From Pseudomonadota bacterium (lineage in GTDB: Bacteria > Pseudomonadota > Gammaproteobacteria > Xanthomonadales > Xanthomonadaceae): a DNA stretch of 64,000 nt. The position numbers were made by a program, and so were the translations under genes. Positions 36,917 to 45,620 of this stretch are shown piece by piece. Position 1 is the stretch's first letter; each line of letters opens with the position of its first letter. The notes under the pieces were generated by a model. That model was not told where the DNA came from and ran no database searches. It saw only the letters and a list, made by a program, of their open reading frames with translations. The DNA lies in assembly GCA_023419315.1 (NCBI GenBank), contig JAEZYE010000034.1, positions 1 through 64,000 of the forward strand, in the 5' to 3' direction.

Positions 36917-37989
36917 CAGAGCGCTCCCTTTGTCGACGGCAGTTCCGCGCCCTCGCGCCGGATGGCCTGGCGCAATGCGCGCGCCAGCGCCTTGAAGCAG
37001 GCTTCGACCTTGTGGTGATCGTTGTCGCCGCGCACGCTGAGGTTGAGGTTCAGGCCGGCGGCATCGCACAGCGAACGGAAGAAATGCGGCACCAGTTCGG
37101 TCGGCAGGTCGCCGACGCGCTCGCGCTTGAAGTCGCCTTCGAACACGAAGTACGGTCGTCCGCTGAAGTCGAGCGCGGCGCTCGCCAGCGTTTCGTCCAT
37201 CGGCAGGGTGAACCCGTACCGCCCGATGCCGCGCTTGTCGCCCAGCGCCTGCTTCAATGCCTGCCCCAGCGCCAGCCCGGTGTCTTCCACCGTGTGGTGC
37301 TCGTCGATGTGGAGATCGCCCTGCGTGTCGATGGCGAGCGCAAAACCGCCGTGCTTGCCGATCTGTTCGAGCATGTGATCGAAGAACGGCAGTCCGGTGC
37401 GCACGTCCGGGTCCGCCACCCGATCCAGATCCACGTCGACACGGATGCGGGTTTCCCGGGTATTGCGCACGATGCTCGCGCGCCGGGGTGCGTCGGCCAG
37501 TTCGTGCGCGATGCCGGGCCAGTCCCATTCGCCACCGAACTGCGCGGTCTTCAACTGAAAGCCGCGGATGCGCAGGTTGTCGGCGAACTGCAGATCGGTC
37601 TGGCGATCACCGACCATCGCCGAGCGTGCCCAGTCGATGTTCCGGTCCTGCAGGTAGTGCAGCACCAGGCCGATACCGGGCTTGCGCGTGGGTTGATTGT
37701 CCTGCGGCCAACTGGCGTCGATCAGCACCTCGCGGAACACGATGCCCTGGCTTTCGAACACCTGCAGCATGAGGTTGTTGGGACCATCGAAGGTCTCGCG
37801 CGGATACGCTTCGCTGCCGAGCCCGTCCTGGTTGCTGACGATGACGAACTGGTAGCCCGCGTCACGCAGCGTGATCAGCGCGGGCACGCAATCCCTTACG
37901 AAGCGGATCTTTTCGTAAGCGTCAATCTGGAAGTCATCGGGCTCCTCAATCAAGGTGCCGTCGCGATCGATGAAAAGTATCGGCGTCAT
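36916..37989 (-). CDS. hisB: Bifunctional histidinol-phosphatase / imidazoleglycerol-phosphate dehydratase
   Basis: 357 residues. The N-terminal HAD phosphatase begins Phe-Ile-Asp-Arg-Asp-Gly-Thr-Leu. The region that in E. coli holds the Cys/His zinc loop reads Asp-Ala-Ser-Trp-Pro-Gln-Asp-Asn-Gln-Pro-Thr-Arg-Lys-Pro-Gly, lacking the zinc ligands. The C-terminal dehydratase has Phe-Phe-Asp-His-Met-Leu-Glu-Gln and Asp-Glu-His-His-Thr-Val-Glu-Asp, metal-binding and intact. Overlaps hisC by ATGA. Confidence 0.95.
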   Translation of the reverse strand: MTPILFIDRDGTLIEEPDDFQIDAYEKIRFVRDCVPALITLRDAGYQFVIVSNQDGLGSEAYPRETFDGPNNLMLQVFESQGIVFREVLIDASWPQDNQPTRKPGIGLVLHYLQDRNIDWARSAMVGDRQTDLQFADNLRIRGFQLKTAQFGGEWDWPGIAHELADAPRRASIVRNTRETRIRVDVDLDRVADPDVRTGLPFFDHMLEQIGKHGGFALAIDTQGDLHIDEHHTVEDTGLALGQALKQALGDKRGIGRYGFTLPMDETLASAALDFSGRPYFVFEGDFKRERVGDLPTELVPHFFRSLCDAAGLNLNLSVRGDNDHHKVEACFKALARALRQAIRREGAELPSTKGAL

Positions 37990-39062
37990 GCGGCCTCCTG
38001 CAGGCGCAGCAGCGAAAGCACGCGGTCGTTCTGTTCGGCGCTTCCGATGCTGATGCGCAGGGCATCCTGCAATTGCGGCGCGGCACGCTGGTCACGCACC
38101 ACGACGCCGTTCGCGAGCAGGCGGCGATACGCCCGCTCGGCGTCGTCGAAACGCACCAGCAGATAGTTGCCCTGCGACGGATAGACACGGCGTACGCCGG
38201 GCGTCCGCGCGAGTGCTTCGCGCATGCGTTCGCGCTCCTGCCGGATCACGCCGACACGCCGGTCGGTCTCAGCCAACGCTTCGGGCTTCAGTGCTTCAAG
38301 CGCGAGCGCGGCGCATGGCGCGGGGACCGGATACGGCGCCTGGCATGCCCGCAGCACCGCGACCAGCGCCGGATCGGCGATCAACACGCCGATACGCGCG
38401 GCGGCCAGCGCATGCGCCTTGGACAGCGTGCGCAGGATGGCCAGGTGCGGGATATCGCGAAGCAGCGCCACCGCAGACGGTACGTTGGAGAACTCGACAT
38501 AAGCTTCGTCCACGACCAGCAGGGCCTTGCCGTCGAGCCGACGCGCGAGGGCGGCAATGTCATCAAGGCCGGTCGCCTGCCCCGTGGGATTCGACGGCGA
38601 GCAGAGGAACACGATCTTCGCGCGCTCGCTGATCGCGGTCTCTGCCACGGCATCCAGATCCGCCGCGAAGCCATCAGGCCCATCGCGCAAGGGCACGTCG
38701 ATGACGCGCGCGTTCTGCAGGCGTGCCGACACCGCATACATGCCGAACACCGGCGAGCTGATCACGATGCTGTCCTGTCCAGGAGTGCACAGCGCACGCA
38801 CCAGCAGATCAATCGCTTCGTCACTGCCGCGGCCGATCAGCAGCTGCGCGGAACGGCATCCGTAGAGTTGCGCCAGCGCATCGCGCAACGCCACGGGTTG
38901 GGGATCGGGATAGCGACGGCAGCGATCGTCGGCATCCGCAGGATTGCGCCATGCCGACTCGTTGGCATTGAGCCACACCTCGCCGCGCAGATCGTCGGTC
39001 CGCGCCGACTTGTAGCCGGCGAAACCGCGCAGGTCCGGACGCACCAGGTCAATCAGGCTCAT
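37986..39062 (-). CDS. hisC: Histidinol-phosphate aminotransferase
   Basis: 358 residues, fold-type I PLP enzyme. Asn-Ala-Asn-Glu-Ser near the N-terminus, Ser-Pro-Ser-Asn-Pro-Thr-Gly and Asp-Glu-Ala-Tyr contact the cofactor; the PLP Lys lies in Thr-Leu-Ser-Lys-Ala. ATGA overlap with hisD sets the start. Confidence 0.95.
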   Translation of the reverse strand: MSLIDLVRPDLRGFAGYKSARTDDLRGEVWLNANESAWRNPADADDRCRRYPDPQPVALRDALAQLYGCRSAQLLIGRGSDEAIDLLVRALCTPGQDSIVISSPVFGMYAVSARLQNARVIDVPLRDGPDGFAADLDAVAETAISERAKIVFLCSPSNPTGQATGLDDIAALARRLDGKALLVVDEAYVEFSNVPSAVALLRDIPHLAILRTLSKAHALAAARIGVLIADPALVAVLRACQAPYPVPAPCAALALEALKPEALAETDRRVGVIRQERERMREALARTPGVRRVYPSQGNYLLVRFDDAERAYRRLLANGVVVRDQRAAPQLQDALRISIGSAEQNDRVLSLLRLQEAA

Positions 39063-40366
39063 GCCGCCGCCTCCATCCGCAGCGCCACGGCGTTGGCGTG
39101 CGCGTCCAGCCCCTCGGCGCGCGCGAGTGTCAGCGCGCACGGGCCGATGGCGCGAATGCCTTCCCGGCTGGCGGACTGCACGCTGACGAAGTTCTGGAAG
39201 CTCGCCACGCTGACGCCGCTGTACGCGCGCGCCGCGCCATTGGTCGGCAGGACGTGGTTGGTTCCGCTGCAGTAGTCGCCCAGCGCTTCCGGCGTGTAGT
39301 CGCCAAGGAAAACCGAGCCGGCCGTTTCGACATGGCCCAGCCAGGCGCGCGGCTCGCGCAGCGCGAGGATCAGGTGTTCCGGCGCATAGGCGTTGCTGAT
39401 CGCAAAGGCGTCCTCCAGCGCATCCACACGGATGAGCCGCGACGACGCCATCGCACGTTCCGCAATGCCGGCGCGCGGCAGTTGGGGCAGTTGTCGTGCG
39501 ATCTCGCTCTGCACGGCGGTAATCATTTGCGGGGAATCGGTCAGCAGCAGCACCTGCGAATCGGCGCCGTGTTCGGCCTGCGAAAGCAGGTCCGCGGCAA
39601 TGAACGCGGGATCCGCGCCGGCGTCGGCGATGACCAGCACCTCGGAAGGGCCGGCGGGCATATCGATCGCCACGCGCCCCGACTGCGCCACCTGCTGCTT
39701 GGCTTCGGTGACATAGCTGTTGCCCGGCCCGAACAACTTGTCGCAACGCGGCACGCGGTCGGTGCCGAACGCCATCGCGGCAATCGCCTGTGCGCCACCA
39801 ATCTTGAACACGCGGCTGATTCCGGTCATGCGCGCGGCAACCAGTACCGCGGGATCGGCGCTGCCATCCTTGCGCGGCGGTGTGCACAGCACGACTTCAC
39901 GACAGCCGGCCAGCCGCGCGGGAACACCGAGCATCAATGCGGTGGACGGCAGCGGCGCGCTGCCGGCGGGCACATACAGGCCGACACGCGGGATGGCGCG
40001 GATCACGCGTTCGCACACAACGCCGGGCGCGGTTTCCACGGCGTACGGCGACGCCATGCCGGCGCGGTGGAAACGCTCGATGCGTTGCGCGGCGTCCTGC
40101 ATTGCGCATTTGAGTTCATCCGGGACTGCCGCTTCGACCGCGCTGAACTCGTCGGCCGTGACCTCCAGTGAATCCAGCCGCAGGCCGTCGAATTTTTCGG
40201 TGAGCGCGCGCAGTGCGGCGTCGCCCTCGGTCCGCACCGCGTCGATGACATCGGCTACGGCCTGGCGCGTCTTCTGTGCCACATCCTGCACCGGGCGGCG
40301 CAGCGCTTCAGTACGTGCGTTCGCGTCGAGGGTGCTCCATTCCACCCATTTCACTTGTGCGTTCAT
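39059..40366 (-). CDS. hisD: Histidinol dehydrogenase
   Basis: 435 residues. Zinc and active-site signatures are visible: Gly-Pro-Gly-Asn-Ser-Tyr-Val-Thr-Glu-Ala-Lys, Ile-Asp-Met-Pro-Ala-Gly-Pro-Ser-Glu, Gln-Ala-Glu-His-Gly and the C-terminal Gly-Thr-Asn-His-Val-Leu-Pro-Thr. It oxidises histidinol twice to histidine. ATGA overlap with hisG. Confidence 0.96.
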   Translation of the reverse strand: MNAQVKWVEWSTLDANARTEALRRPVQDVAQKTRQAVADVIDAVRTEGDAALRALTEKFDGLRLDSLEVTADEFSAVEAAVPDELKCAMQDAAQRIERFHRAGMASPYAVETAPGVVCERVIRAIPRVGLYVPAGSAPLPSTALMLGVPARLAGCREVVLCTPPRKDGSADPAVLVAARMTGISRVFKIGGAQAIAAMAFGTDRVPRCDKLFGPGNSYVTEAKQQVAQSGRVAIDMPAGPSEVLVIADAGADPAFIAADLLSQAEHGADSQVLLLTDSPQMITAVQSEIARQLPQLPRAGIAERAMASSRLIRVDALEDAFAISNAYAPEHLILALREPRAWLGHVETAGSVFLGDYTPEALGDYCSGTNHVLPTNGAARAYSGVSVASFQNFVSVQSASREGIRAIGPCALTLARAEGLDAHANAVALRMEAAA

Positions 40367-41277
40367 GCCAGCGACCTCTCGACCGACAGCACCATCAGGC
40401 CCTGCGCACCGGCGCGTTCCAGTTCTTCCAGGCGCTGCCAGGTGATCGCACCGTGGCACATCGTCTGCAACGAGACAGGCCCCTCGCCGTTGGCCGGCAA
40501 TTCGATCAGCGGTTCGGCATCGGGCAGCAGGCGTGACAGTTCGGCGACCGTGTTGCGGTGTGCGCGGAACATCAACAGCTTGCTGTCCTTCAACTTCAGC
40601 ACGCCATCGACGCGACGCAGCAGCATCGCGGCCAGTCCGCTGCGCTCGTCTTCGAATTCGCGCACGGGGCCGGCCAGCACCGCTTCGCTCTGCAGCAGCG
40701 TTTCCACCGGTTTGAGCTGGTTGGCCGCGAGCGTCGCGCCGCTGGACACCAGATCGCAGATCAGATCGGCGGTGCCGAGACGCGGCGCGATTTCCACTGA
40801 ACCGGACAGTTCGACAACCGACGCCTCGATGGCATTGGCTTGCAACCAGTTCGACAGGATGGCCGGGTAGCTGGTGGCGATTCGCAGACCGTTCAACTGG
40901 CCGGGCCCCTGCCAGTCCCACGCGTCGGGTACGGCCAGCATCAGCCGGCATTGGCCGAAGCCGAGCGCATGCAGTTCGCGGAAGGCCGGCGGCAGGCCGA
41001 TGCGTGCGCGCTCGCCGGCCTGCTCGTCCAGTTCGTTGCGGCCGACCACGCCGAAGTCGCAGACGCCATCGGCAATCAATCCGGGGATGTCGTCATCGCG
41101 CACCAGCAGCAGATCGATCGGTAGCGACTCGCCGTAGCAGAACAACTTGTCGCGGCTTTCGCGCCAGCTCAGGCCGCACGCACTGAGCAGCGCGCGCGCG
41201 GGTTCGGCGAGGCGGCCGCTTTTCTGGATGGCGATGCGCAGGCGGTCACGCGTCGCGGGAACAACTCGGGAACTCAT
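40363..41277 (-). CDS. hisG: ATP phosphoribosyltransferase (long form)
   Basis: 304 residues, the long HisG form with a C-terminal ACT-like regulatory domain of about 75 residues, so no HisZ partner is needed and feedback inhibition by histidine is expected. Gly-Arg-Asn-Glu-Leu and Asp-Leu-Ile-Cys-Asp-Leu-Val-Ser-Ser-Gly-Ala-Thr-Leu form the PRPP site. First enzyme gene of the operon, nine bases after the TrpR-like regulator. Confidence 0.96.
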   Translation of the reverse strand: MSSRVVPATRDRLRIAIQKSGRLAEPARALLSACGLSWRESRDKLFCYGESLPIDLLLVRDDDIPGLIADGVCDFGVVGRNELDEQAGERARIGLPPAFRELHALGFGQCRLMLAVPDAWDWQGPGQLNGLRIATSYPAILSNWLQANAIEASVVELSGSVEIAPRLGTADLICDLVSSGATLAANQLKPVETLLQSEAVLAGPVREFEDERSGLAAMLLRRVDGVLKLKDSKLLMFRAHRNTVAELSRLLPDAEPLIELPANGEGPVSLQTMCHGAITWQRLEELERAGAQGLMVLSVERSLA

Positions 41278-41286
41278 GGGAGGAAC

Positions 41287-41610
41287 TCAGTGGGAGGCGC
41301 CGTTGGCGCGCGAAGGTTGCTGCGCGGCCGTGGCATAGCCGCCGGTCCCGCGTTCGAGGGTGCGGGCCACGCGCCCGATGGTGGTGACACTGACCTGGGT
41401 CAGGTCGTGGATTTCCCGGTACGGGACGCCCTTGAGCAGCAGCGGAACCACGCGCCAGCGGTCGGCCATGGCCTCCAGCTCGGCGGGCGTGCAGAGATCT
41501 TCCAGGAAGGCGCGCACGTCGCCGGCCTGCTGAAGCCCGGCCAGGGCTTCGGCAAGGGCCTGCAGGGCAACGTTTTCGCGGTCTTCGTCGGTGCTGGGGC
41601 GGCGTTTCAT
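41287..41610 (-). CDS. TrpR/YerC-YecD-family regulator of the his operon
   Basis: 107 residues, all-helical TrpR-like fold. Leu-Cys-Thr-Pro-Ala-Glu-Leu-Glu-Ala-Met-Ala-Asp-Arg-Trp and Tyr-Arg-Glu-Ile-x-x-Leu-Thr-Gln-Val-Ser-Val-Thr-Thr-Ile-Gly-Arg-Val form the helix-turn-helix. It is the first gene of the transcript, just before hisG, and a perfect palindrome overlaps its promoter. A self-controlling, probably histidine-responsive repressor is inferred from family and position. Often called HisR in Xanthomonadales. Confidence 0.87.
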   Translation of the reverse strand: MKRRPSTDEDRENVALQALAEALAGLQQAGDVRAFLEDLCTPAELEAMADRWRVVPLLLKGVPYREIHDLTQVSVTTIGRVARTLERGTGGYATAAQQPSRANGASH

Positions 41611-41641
41611 GGGCTGGAAGGCGGGGATCGGGAAGGTTCAA

Positions 41642-41661
41642 TGTATTAACGCGTTAATACA
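41642..41661. promoter_or_regulatory. Perfect 20-bp palindromic operator of the his operon
   Basis: TGTATTAACGCGTTAATACA is a perfect palindrome, strikingly AT-rich for this genome, 32 bases upstream of the regulator start. It overlaps the downstream edge of the -10 box and the expected start point, an ideal repressor position. Confidence 0.8.
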
Positions 41662-41687
41662 CTAGTCGAGCCATCCGTCCGGGTCAA
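41659..41687 (-). promoter_or_regulatory. Promoter of the his operon
   Basis: On the minus strand TTGACC (41687-41682), a 17-base spacer and TAGTGT (41664-41659). The start point would fall inside the palindrome 41642-41661. Confidence 0.65.
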
Positions 41688-41881
41688 CCGCAGAGCCATC
41701 CAAACCCTGCCGCCCGTCTGTCCCGGGACACCGGCAGTCGCCGTTGGATCCTTGGGCCGCCGTATCCTTTTGCACAGCGGGACACGGTGGAAGCGTGCGT
41801 TGGGTAGCGCCTCACGCGGGCGCGCCATGGCAGGCTGTGCGCGCCAAGACATCGACAACGGCAACCGGGGATTGCATCGCG

Positions 41882-43690
41882 ATGAAGCAGAGCGTTCGCG
41901 CAATGGGCATGGGATTGCTGCTGTGGCTGACGACAGGTCCGCTGTCGGCCGCCGAGCCGGTGCTCGATCTGCATGCCGGCACGACGATTCATTCCCTCGC
42001 CGGCTTCACCGGCTATCACCACGATGTGGATGGAAACTCCGATCTCGCGGAAATCGAACGCCTCGCCGGCACCCCGGCCTTTGCGCCCTTGCCCGATGGC
42101 GATGCTTCCTTCGGCTTCCAGCCCGGCGCCTACTGGTTCCATGCGCGGCTGCGCAACCGGAACGGCGAGGAGCCGCGCTGGCTGCTGGTGCAGCAGTACG
42201 CACTGAGCGATCGCATCGACATCCATCTGCGCTACCCGGACGGCCGCGTGCTGCACGAACAGGGCGGCGATCACCTGCCCTTCTCCCAGCGATCGGTCCG
42301 ATACCGGCATCCCAACTTCCAGATCGACCTGCCACCCGATCAGACGGTGGATCTGTACGTGCGCGTGGAAAGCCAGAGTTCGATGCAGGTGCCGCTCGCG
42401 CTCTACACCCCGACTGCATTCGCCGAACTCTCGCGCGACGCGCAGTTCGCGATGGGCGTGTACTACGGCATCCTGCTGGCGCTGTTCACCTACAACCTGG
42501 TGCTGTGGCTGACGCTGCGCGACGCCAGCTACTTCTGGTACCTGTTCCACATCAGCGCTTTCGGCCTGGTGCTGTTCACGCTGTATGGGCTGGGATTCGA
42601 ATACCTGTGGCCGGAATCGGCGTGGCTTGCGGATCGATCCGTGCCTTTGTCGATCTGCCTGGCGCAGATCGGCATGCAGCAGTTCGCGCGCAACTTCCTT
42701 GGACTGCGCGAACGATGGCCGATAGGCGATCGCGTTGGCCTGGGCATGATCATCCTGTTCCTGCTGTTGGGCCTGGCCTCGACCCAGATTGGCATCCGCA
42801 CCTCCACCCAGCTCACCGTGGTGGCGGTGATCATCAGCGTGGCCTGGATTGCCGTGGAAGCCGTGGTGGCCGTGCGTCGCGGCTACAAACCCGCGAAATT
42901 GTTCCTGCTGGCGTGGTCGATGTTCCTGGCCGGCATCGCGATGGTGGCCATGGTCGCGTTCGGCGTGCTGCCCAAGAACTTCGTGACCGAATACAGCGTG
43001 CAGATGGGCTCGGCGCTGGAAATGCTGCTGCTTTCGGTCGCGCTGGGCTATCGCTATGCATCGCTGCGCAACGAGAACGAGCGCATCGTGCGCGAATCGC
43101 GCGATCTGCTCGAAGTGAAAGTGGAGCAGCGCACCGCCGAACTGCGCAGTGCGCTTGGACAACTCGAAGCCGCGCATTTGCGCCTGCGCGAGTTCAGCCG
43201 GCTCGATGGCCTGACCGAACTCTACAACCGCACGCATTTCCGCGAGGCGTTCGAACACCTGCTTTCACAAGCCCGCCATTCACAGCGGCCGATTTCACTG
43301 CTGATGATCGATCTGGATTACTTCAAGCGCATCAACGACACGTACGGCCATCTGGTCGGCGATGACTGCCTGCGCTGGACGTCCAACACGCTCGCCGAAA
43401 CCCTGCGGCCCTACGGCGCGCTCGTGGCCCGCTTCGGTGGCGAGGAATTCATCGCCGCGCTGCCCGGCATGGATCTGGCCGAGGCCAGCGCAGTGGCCGA
43501 GAAATTGCGCCAGCGCCTGCGCGACCGTCCGTGCCGCAGCGGCGATCTGGACATTCCGGTGTCCGCGAGCATCGGTGTGCATTGCGTCGATACGGCCGGC
43601 AAGAACAGCATCGACGCCGCGCTGCAGGTGGCCGACCTTGCGCTGTACGCCGCGAAAGCCGAAGGACGCGATTGCGTCCGTACGCTGTAG
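41882..43690 (+). CDS. 7TM-DISM diguanylate cyclase
   Basis: 602 residues. Signal peptide (about 1-25), periplasmic 7TMR-DISMED2-type beta domain to about residue 180, seven transmembrane helices to about 385, a short coiled coil, then a GGDEF domain with Arg-Phe-Gly-Gly-Glu-Glu-Phe, an active-type signature. No inhibitory Arg-x-x-Asp site precedes it. It should make c-di-GMP in response to an extracytoplasmic ligand. ATG 41882 is chosen for the signal peptide. Confidence 0.9.
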   Translation: MKQSVRAMGMGLLLWLTTGPLSAAEPVLDLHAGTTIHSLAGFTGYHHDVDGNSDLAEIERLAGTPAFAPLPDGDASFGFQPGAYWFHARLRNRNGEEPRWLLVQQYALSDRIDIHLRYPDGRVLHEQGGDHLPFSQRSVRYRHPNFQIDLPPDQTVDLYVRVESQSSMQVPLALYTPTAFAELSRDAQFAMGVYYGILLALFTYNLVLWLTLRDASYFWYLFHISAFGLVLFTLYGLGFEYLWPESAWLADRSVPLSICLAQIGMQQFARNFLGLRERWPIGDRVGLGMIILFLLLGLASTQIGIRTSTQLTVVAVIISVAWIAVEAVVAVRRGYKPAKLFLLAWSMFLAGIAMVAMVAFGVLPKNFVTEYSVQMGSALEMLLLSVALGYRYASLRNENERIVRESRDLLEVKVEQRTAELRSALGQLEAAHLRLREFSRLDGLTELYNRTHFREAFEHLLSQARHSQRPISLLMIDLDYFKRINDTYGHLVGDDCLRWTSNTLAETLRPYGALVARFGGEEFIAALPGMDLAEASAVAEKLRQRLRDRPCRSGDLDIPVSASIGVHCVDTAGKNSIDAALQVADLALYAAKAEGRDCVRTL

Positions 43691-43696
43691 CGGCCG

Positions 43697-43731
43697 AAAA
43701 AAAACGCGCCGGCAGGCGGCGCGTCTGTTTT
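43697..43731. terminator. Bidirectional terminator between the cyclase and ammonia-lyase genes
   Basis: ACGCGCC/GGCGCGT stem with loop GGCAGGC, flanked by an eight-base A run on the left and CTGTTTT on the right, so it can serve both convergent genes. Confidence 0.75.
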
Positions 43732-43733
43732 GG

Positions 43734-45620
43734 CTACTGGCGAATCGCCGAGAGCAGTTCGCCGCTTTCGACCAGTCGCACTGCGGTGGCGACTTCACCG
43801 TCCAACGCCCGATCACGGTCGAGGAAGGGAATCGACTGACGCAATCGAGCATGCGCCGCCGCCACCGCCGGACCCGGATGGAATTCCGCTGTCGTCGCAA
43901 GTTCCGCGCGCAGCGCTTCCACTTCCCCGAGGAAATCCGTCCTGCCTTCCGCCACCGGCAGCGGACCGCCCTGCACCTTCGCCGCCAGCGCTTCGGCATC
44001 ACCGCGTCGCGCGAGATCGCGCGCCGCGTTGATCATGTCGCGACGCAGATCCAGCGCCTGCGCGGCGGTATAGATCTCCAGCGCCAGCACCTTGCCCAGA
44101 TCCTGTGCCATCGCCAGCACATGGCGTGCCTCGTTGGCGCCCATCGACACGTGATCTTCCGCGTTGGCGCTCGTCGGCACCGAAAACACCGCGGCCGGAT
44201 GCGCGCGGCTGGCGAGATCGTTGACGATGGCCGCAGCCGTGTACTGCACGATCATGTGGCCCGATTCGGTGCCGTCTTCGTTGCCGATCAGGAACGCCGG
44301 CAAGCCATCGTTGGTGGCGGGATCGACCAGCTTGTTGAGCCGGCGCTCGGAGATCGACGCCAGCACGGGGATGGCGGCCTTCACGTAGCTCATCGCCAGC
44401 GCCAGCGGCATGCCGTGGAAATGGCCGGCGGAGATTACCTGCTCTTCGACGTGTTCGGCCTGCTTGTCCGGGAATACCAGCGGATTGTCGGTCACCGCGT
44501 TGAGTTCGACATCGAGCACGCGCCGCGCCTGCGCCACCGCATCGCGCACGGCGCCATGCACCTGCGGAATGCAGCGCAGCGAATAGCTGTCCTGCGGCTG
44601 GTGCTTCTTGCCGCCACGGAATGGACGGAAACGCAGATAGAACTTTTCGCGGCCGTGCCGCTGATCGGCCGGCACCCAGTCCCAGCCGATGTCGAAGCGC
44701 AGTGCCTGCGATTCCGGCGTATCCCAGCTCTGCGGCAACCACGGGCGGAATTTCGGCACGAGGTGGTACGGAATGTCGGCCAGCGTCGAGCCACTCAACA
44801 GCTCGCGCAAACGCTGGGCGACGAAGACCTGGCCCGGATGCGGGCGCAGCGCGTGGACTTCCTCGGCGAACGCACCCAGCCGGCCGGCAAACGCGTCGAT
44901 CGTCATGGCCGCGGCGAGATCGGCCGTGTCCAGCAATTGCTCCAGGCGATAGAGCGCCAGCACGCCCATCGCGAGCATCTGCGCCGTGCCGTTGTTGAGC
45001 GCAAGGCCTTCCTTGTACGACAGCGTGATCGGCGAGAGGCCGGCGCGACGCAGCGCTTCCGCGCCCGGCATGCGTTCCCCCTGCAGGAAGGCTTCGCCGC
45101 CCCCCAGCAACACGATCGCCAGATGCGACAGCGGCGCCAGATCACCCGACGCACCGACCGAGCCCAGCGAAGGCACCACCGGCACGATGCCCGCGTTGAG
45201 CATCGCCGCCAGCGCCTGCAAGGTCTGCACGCGGATGCCGGAATGGCCTTTCAGCAACGTGTTGATGCGGATACCCAGCATGGCGCGCACGATTTCCGGC
45301 GCCATCGGCTCGCCCACGCATACCGCATGCGTGATGATCAGGTTGTGCTGCAGTTCTTCATGCAGCGAGCGGCCCGACGCCGTTGCGCCGGGCAGGCTGT
45401 CACGCAGCGGATGCGCGCCGAGCAGCTTGTCGGCGTTGCTGCCGAAGCCGGTCGAGACCCCATAGATGGGTTCTTCGCGCCGGACCTGTTCGGCGAGGAA
45501 GTCCGCGGCGCGCGCCACTTTCGCCAAGGCTGGCTCCGACAGCGCCACGCTGGCGCCGTAGGCAATCTCGACCAGTGTGTCGCGGGTCAGCGACTGTCCA
45601 TCCAGCAGAATCGGTTTCAT
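43734..45620 (-). CDS. Aromatic amino acid ammonia-lyase, histidine ammonia-lyase-like with insertion
   Basis: 628 residues, about 115 longer than typical HutH. The MIO cofactor triad Ala-Ser-Gly is at 157-159 in Gly-Ser-Val-Gly-Ala-Ser-Gly-Asp-Leu. The substrate-selecting position carries His98 (Ile-Ile-Thr-His), and Pro-Thr-Ser-Ala-Asn-Ala-Glu-Asp-His-Val-Ser-Met matches the HutH style. Residues about 281-342 (Trp/Pro/Arg-rich) are an insertion absent from standard HutH. The ATG overlaps the hisS stop (ATGA). No hutU, hutI or hutG lies nearby, so classical histidine degradation is not supported by context. Confidence 0.85.
   Translation of the reverse strand: MKPILLDGQSLTRDTLVEIAYGASVALSEPALAKVARAADFLAEQVRREEPIYGVSTGFGSNADKLLGAHPLRDSLPGATASGRSLHEELQHNLIITHAVCVGEPMAPEIVRAMLGIRINTLLKGHSGIRVQTLQALAAMLNAGIVPVVPSLGSVGASGDLAPLSHLAIVLLGGGEAFLQGERMPGAEALRRAGLSPITLSYKEGLALNNGTAQMLAMGVLALYRLEQLLDTADLAAAMTIDAFAGRLGAFAEEVHALRPHPGQVFVAQRLRELLSGSTLADIPYHLVPKFRPWLPQSWDTPESQALRFDIGWDWVPADQRHGREKFYLRFRPFRGGKKHQPQDSYSLRCIPQVHGAVRDAVAQARRVLDVELNAVTDNPLVFPDKQAEHVEEQVISAGHFHGMPLALAMSYVKAAIPVLASISERRLNKLVDPATNDGLPAFLIGNEDGTESGHMIVQYTAAAIVNDLASRAHPAAVFSVPTSANAEDHVSMGANEARHVLAMAQDLGKVLALEIYTAAQALDLRRDMINAARDLARRGDAEALAAKVQGGPLPVAEGRTDFLGEVEALRAELATTAEFHPGPAVAAAHARLRQSIPFLDRDRALDGEVATAVRLVESGELLSAIRQ

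Noticed and set aside
41744..41881. Upstream in-frame extension of the 7TM cyclase
   Set aside because: It would bury the signal peptide; ATG 41882 gives a proper one.
43734..45620. Naming the ammonia-lyase hutH
   Set aside because: The insertion, length and absence of other hut genes leave the substrate open.
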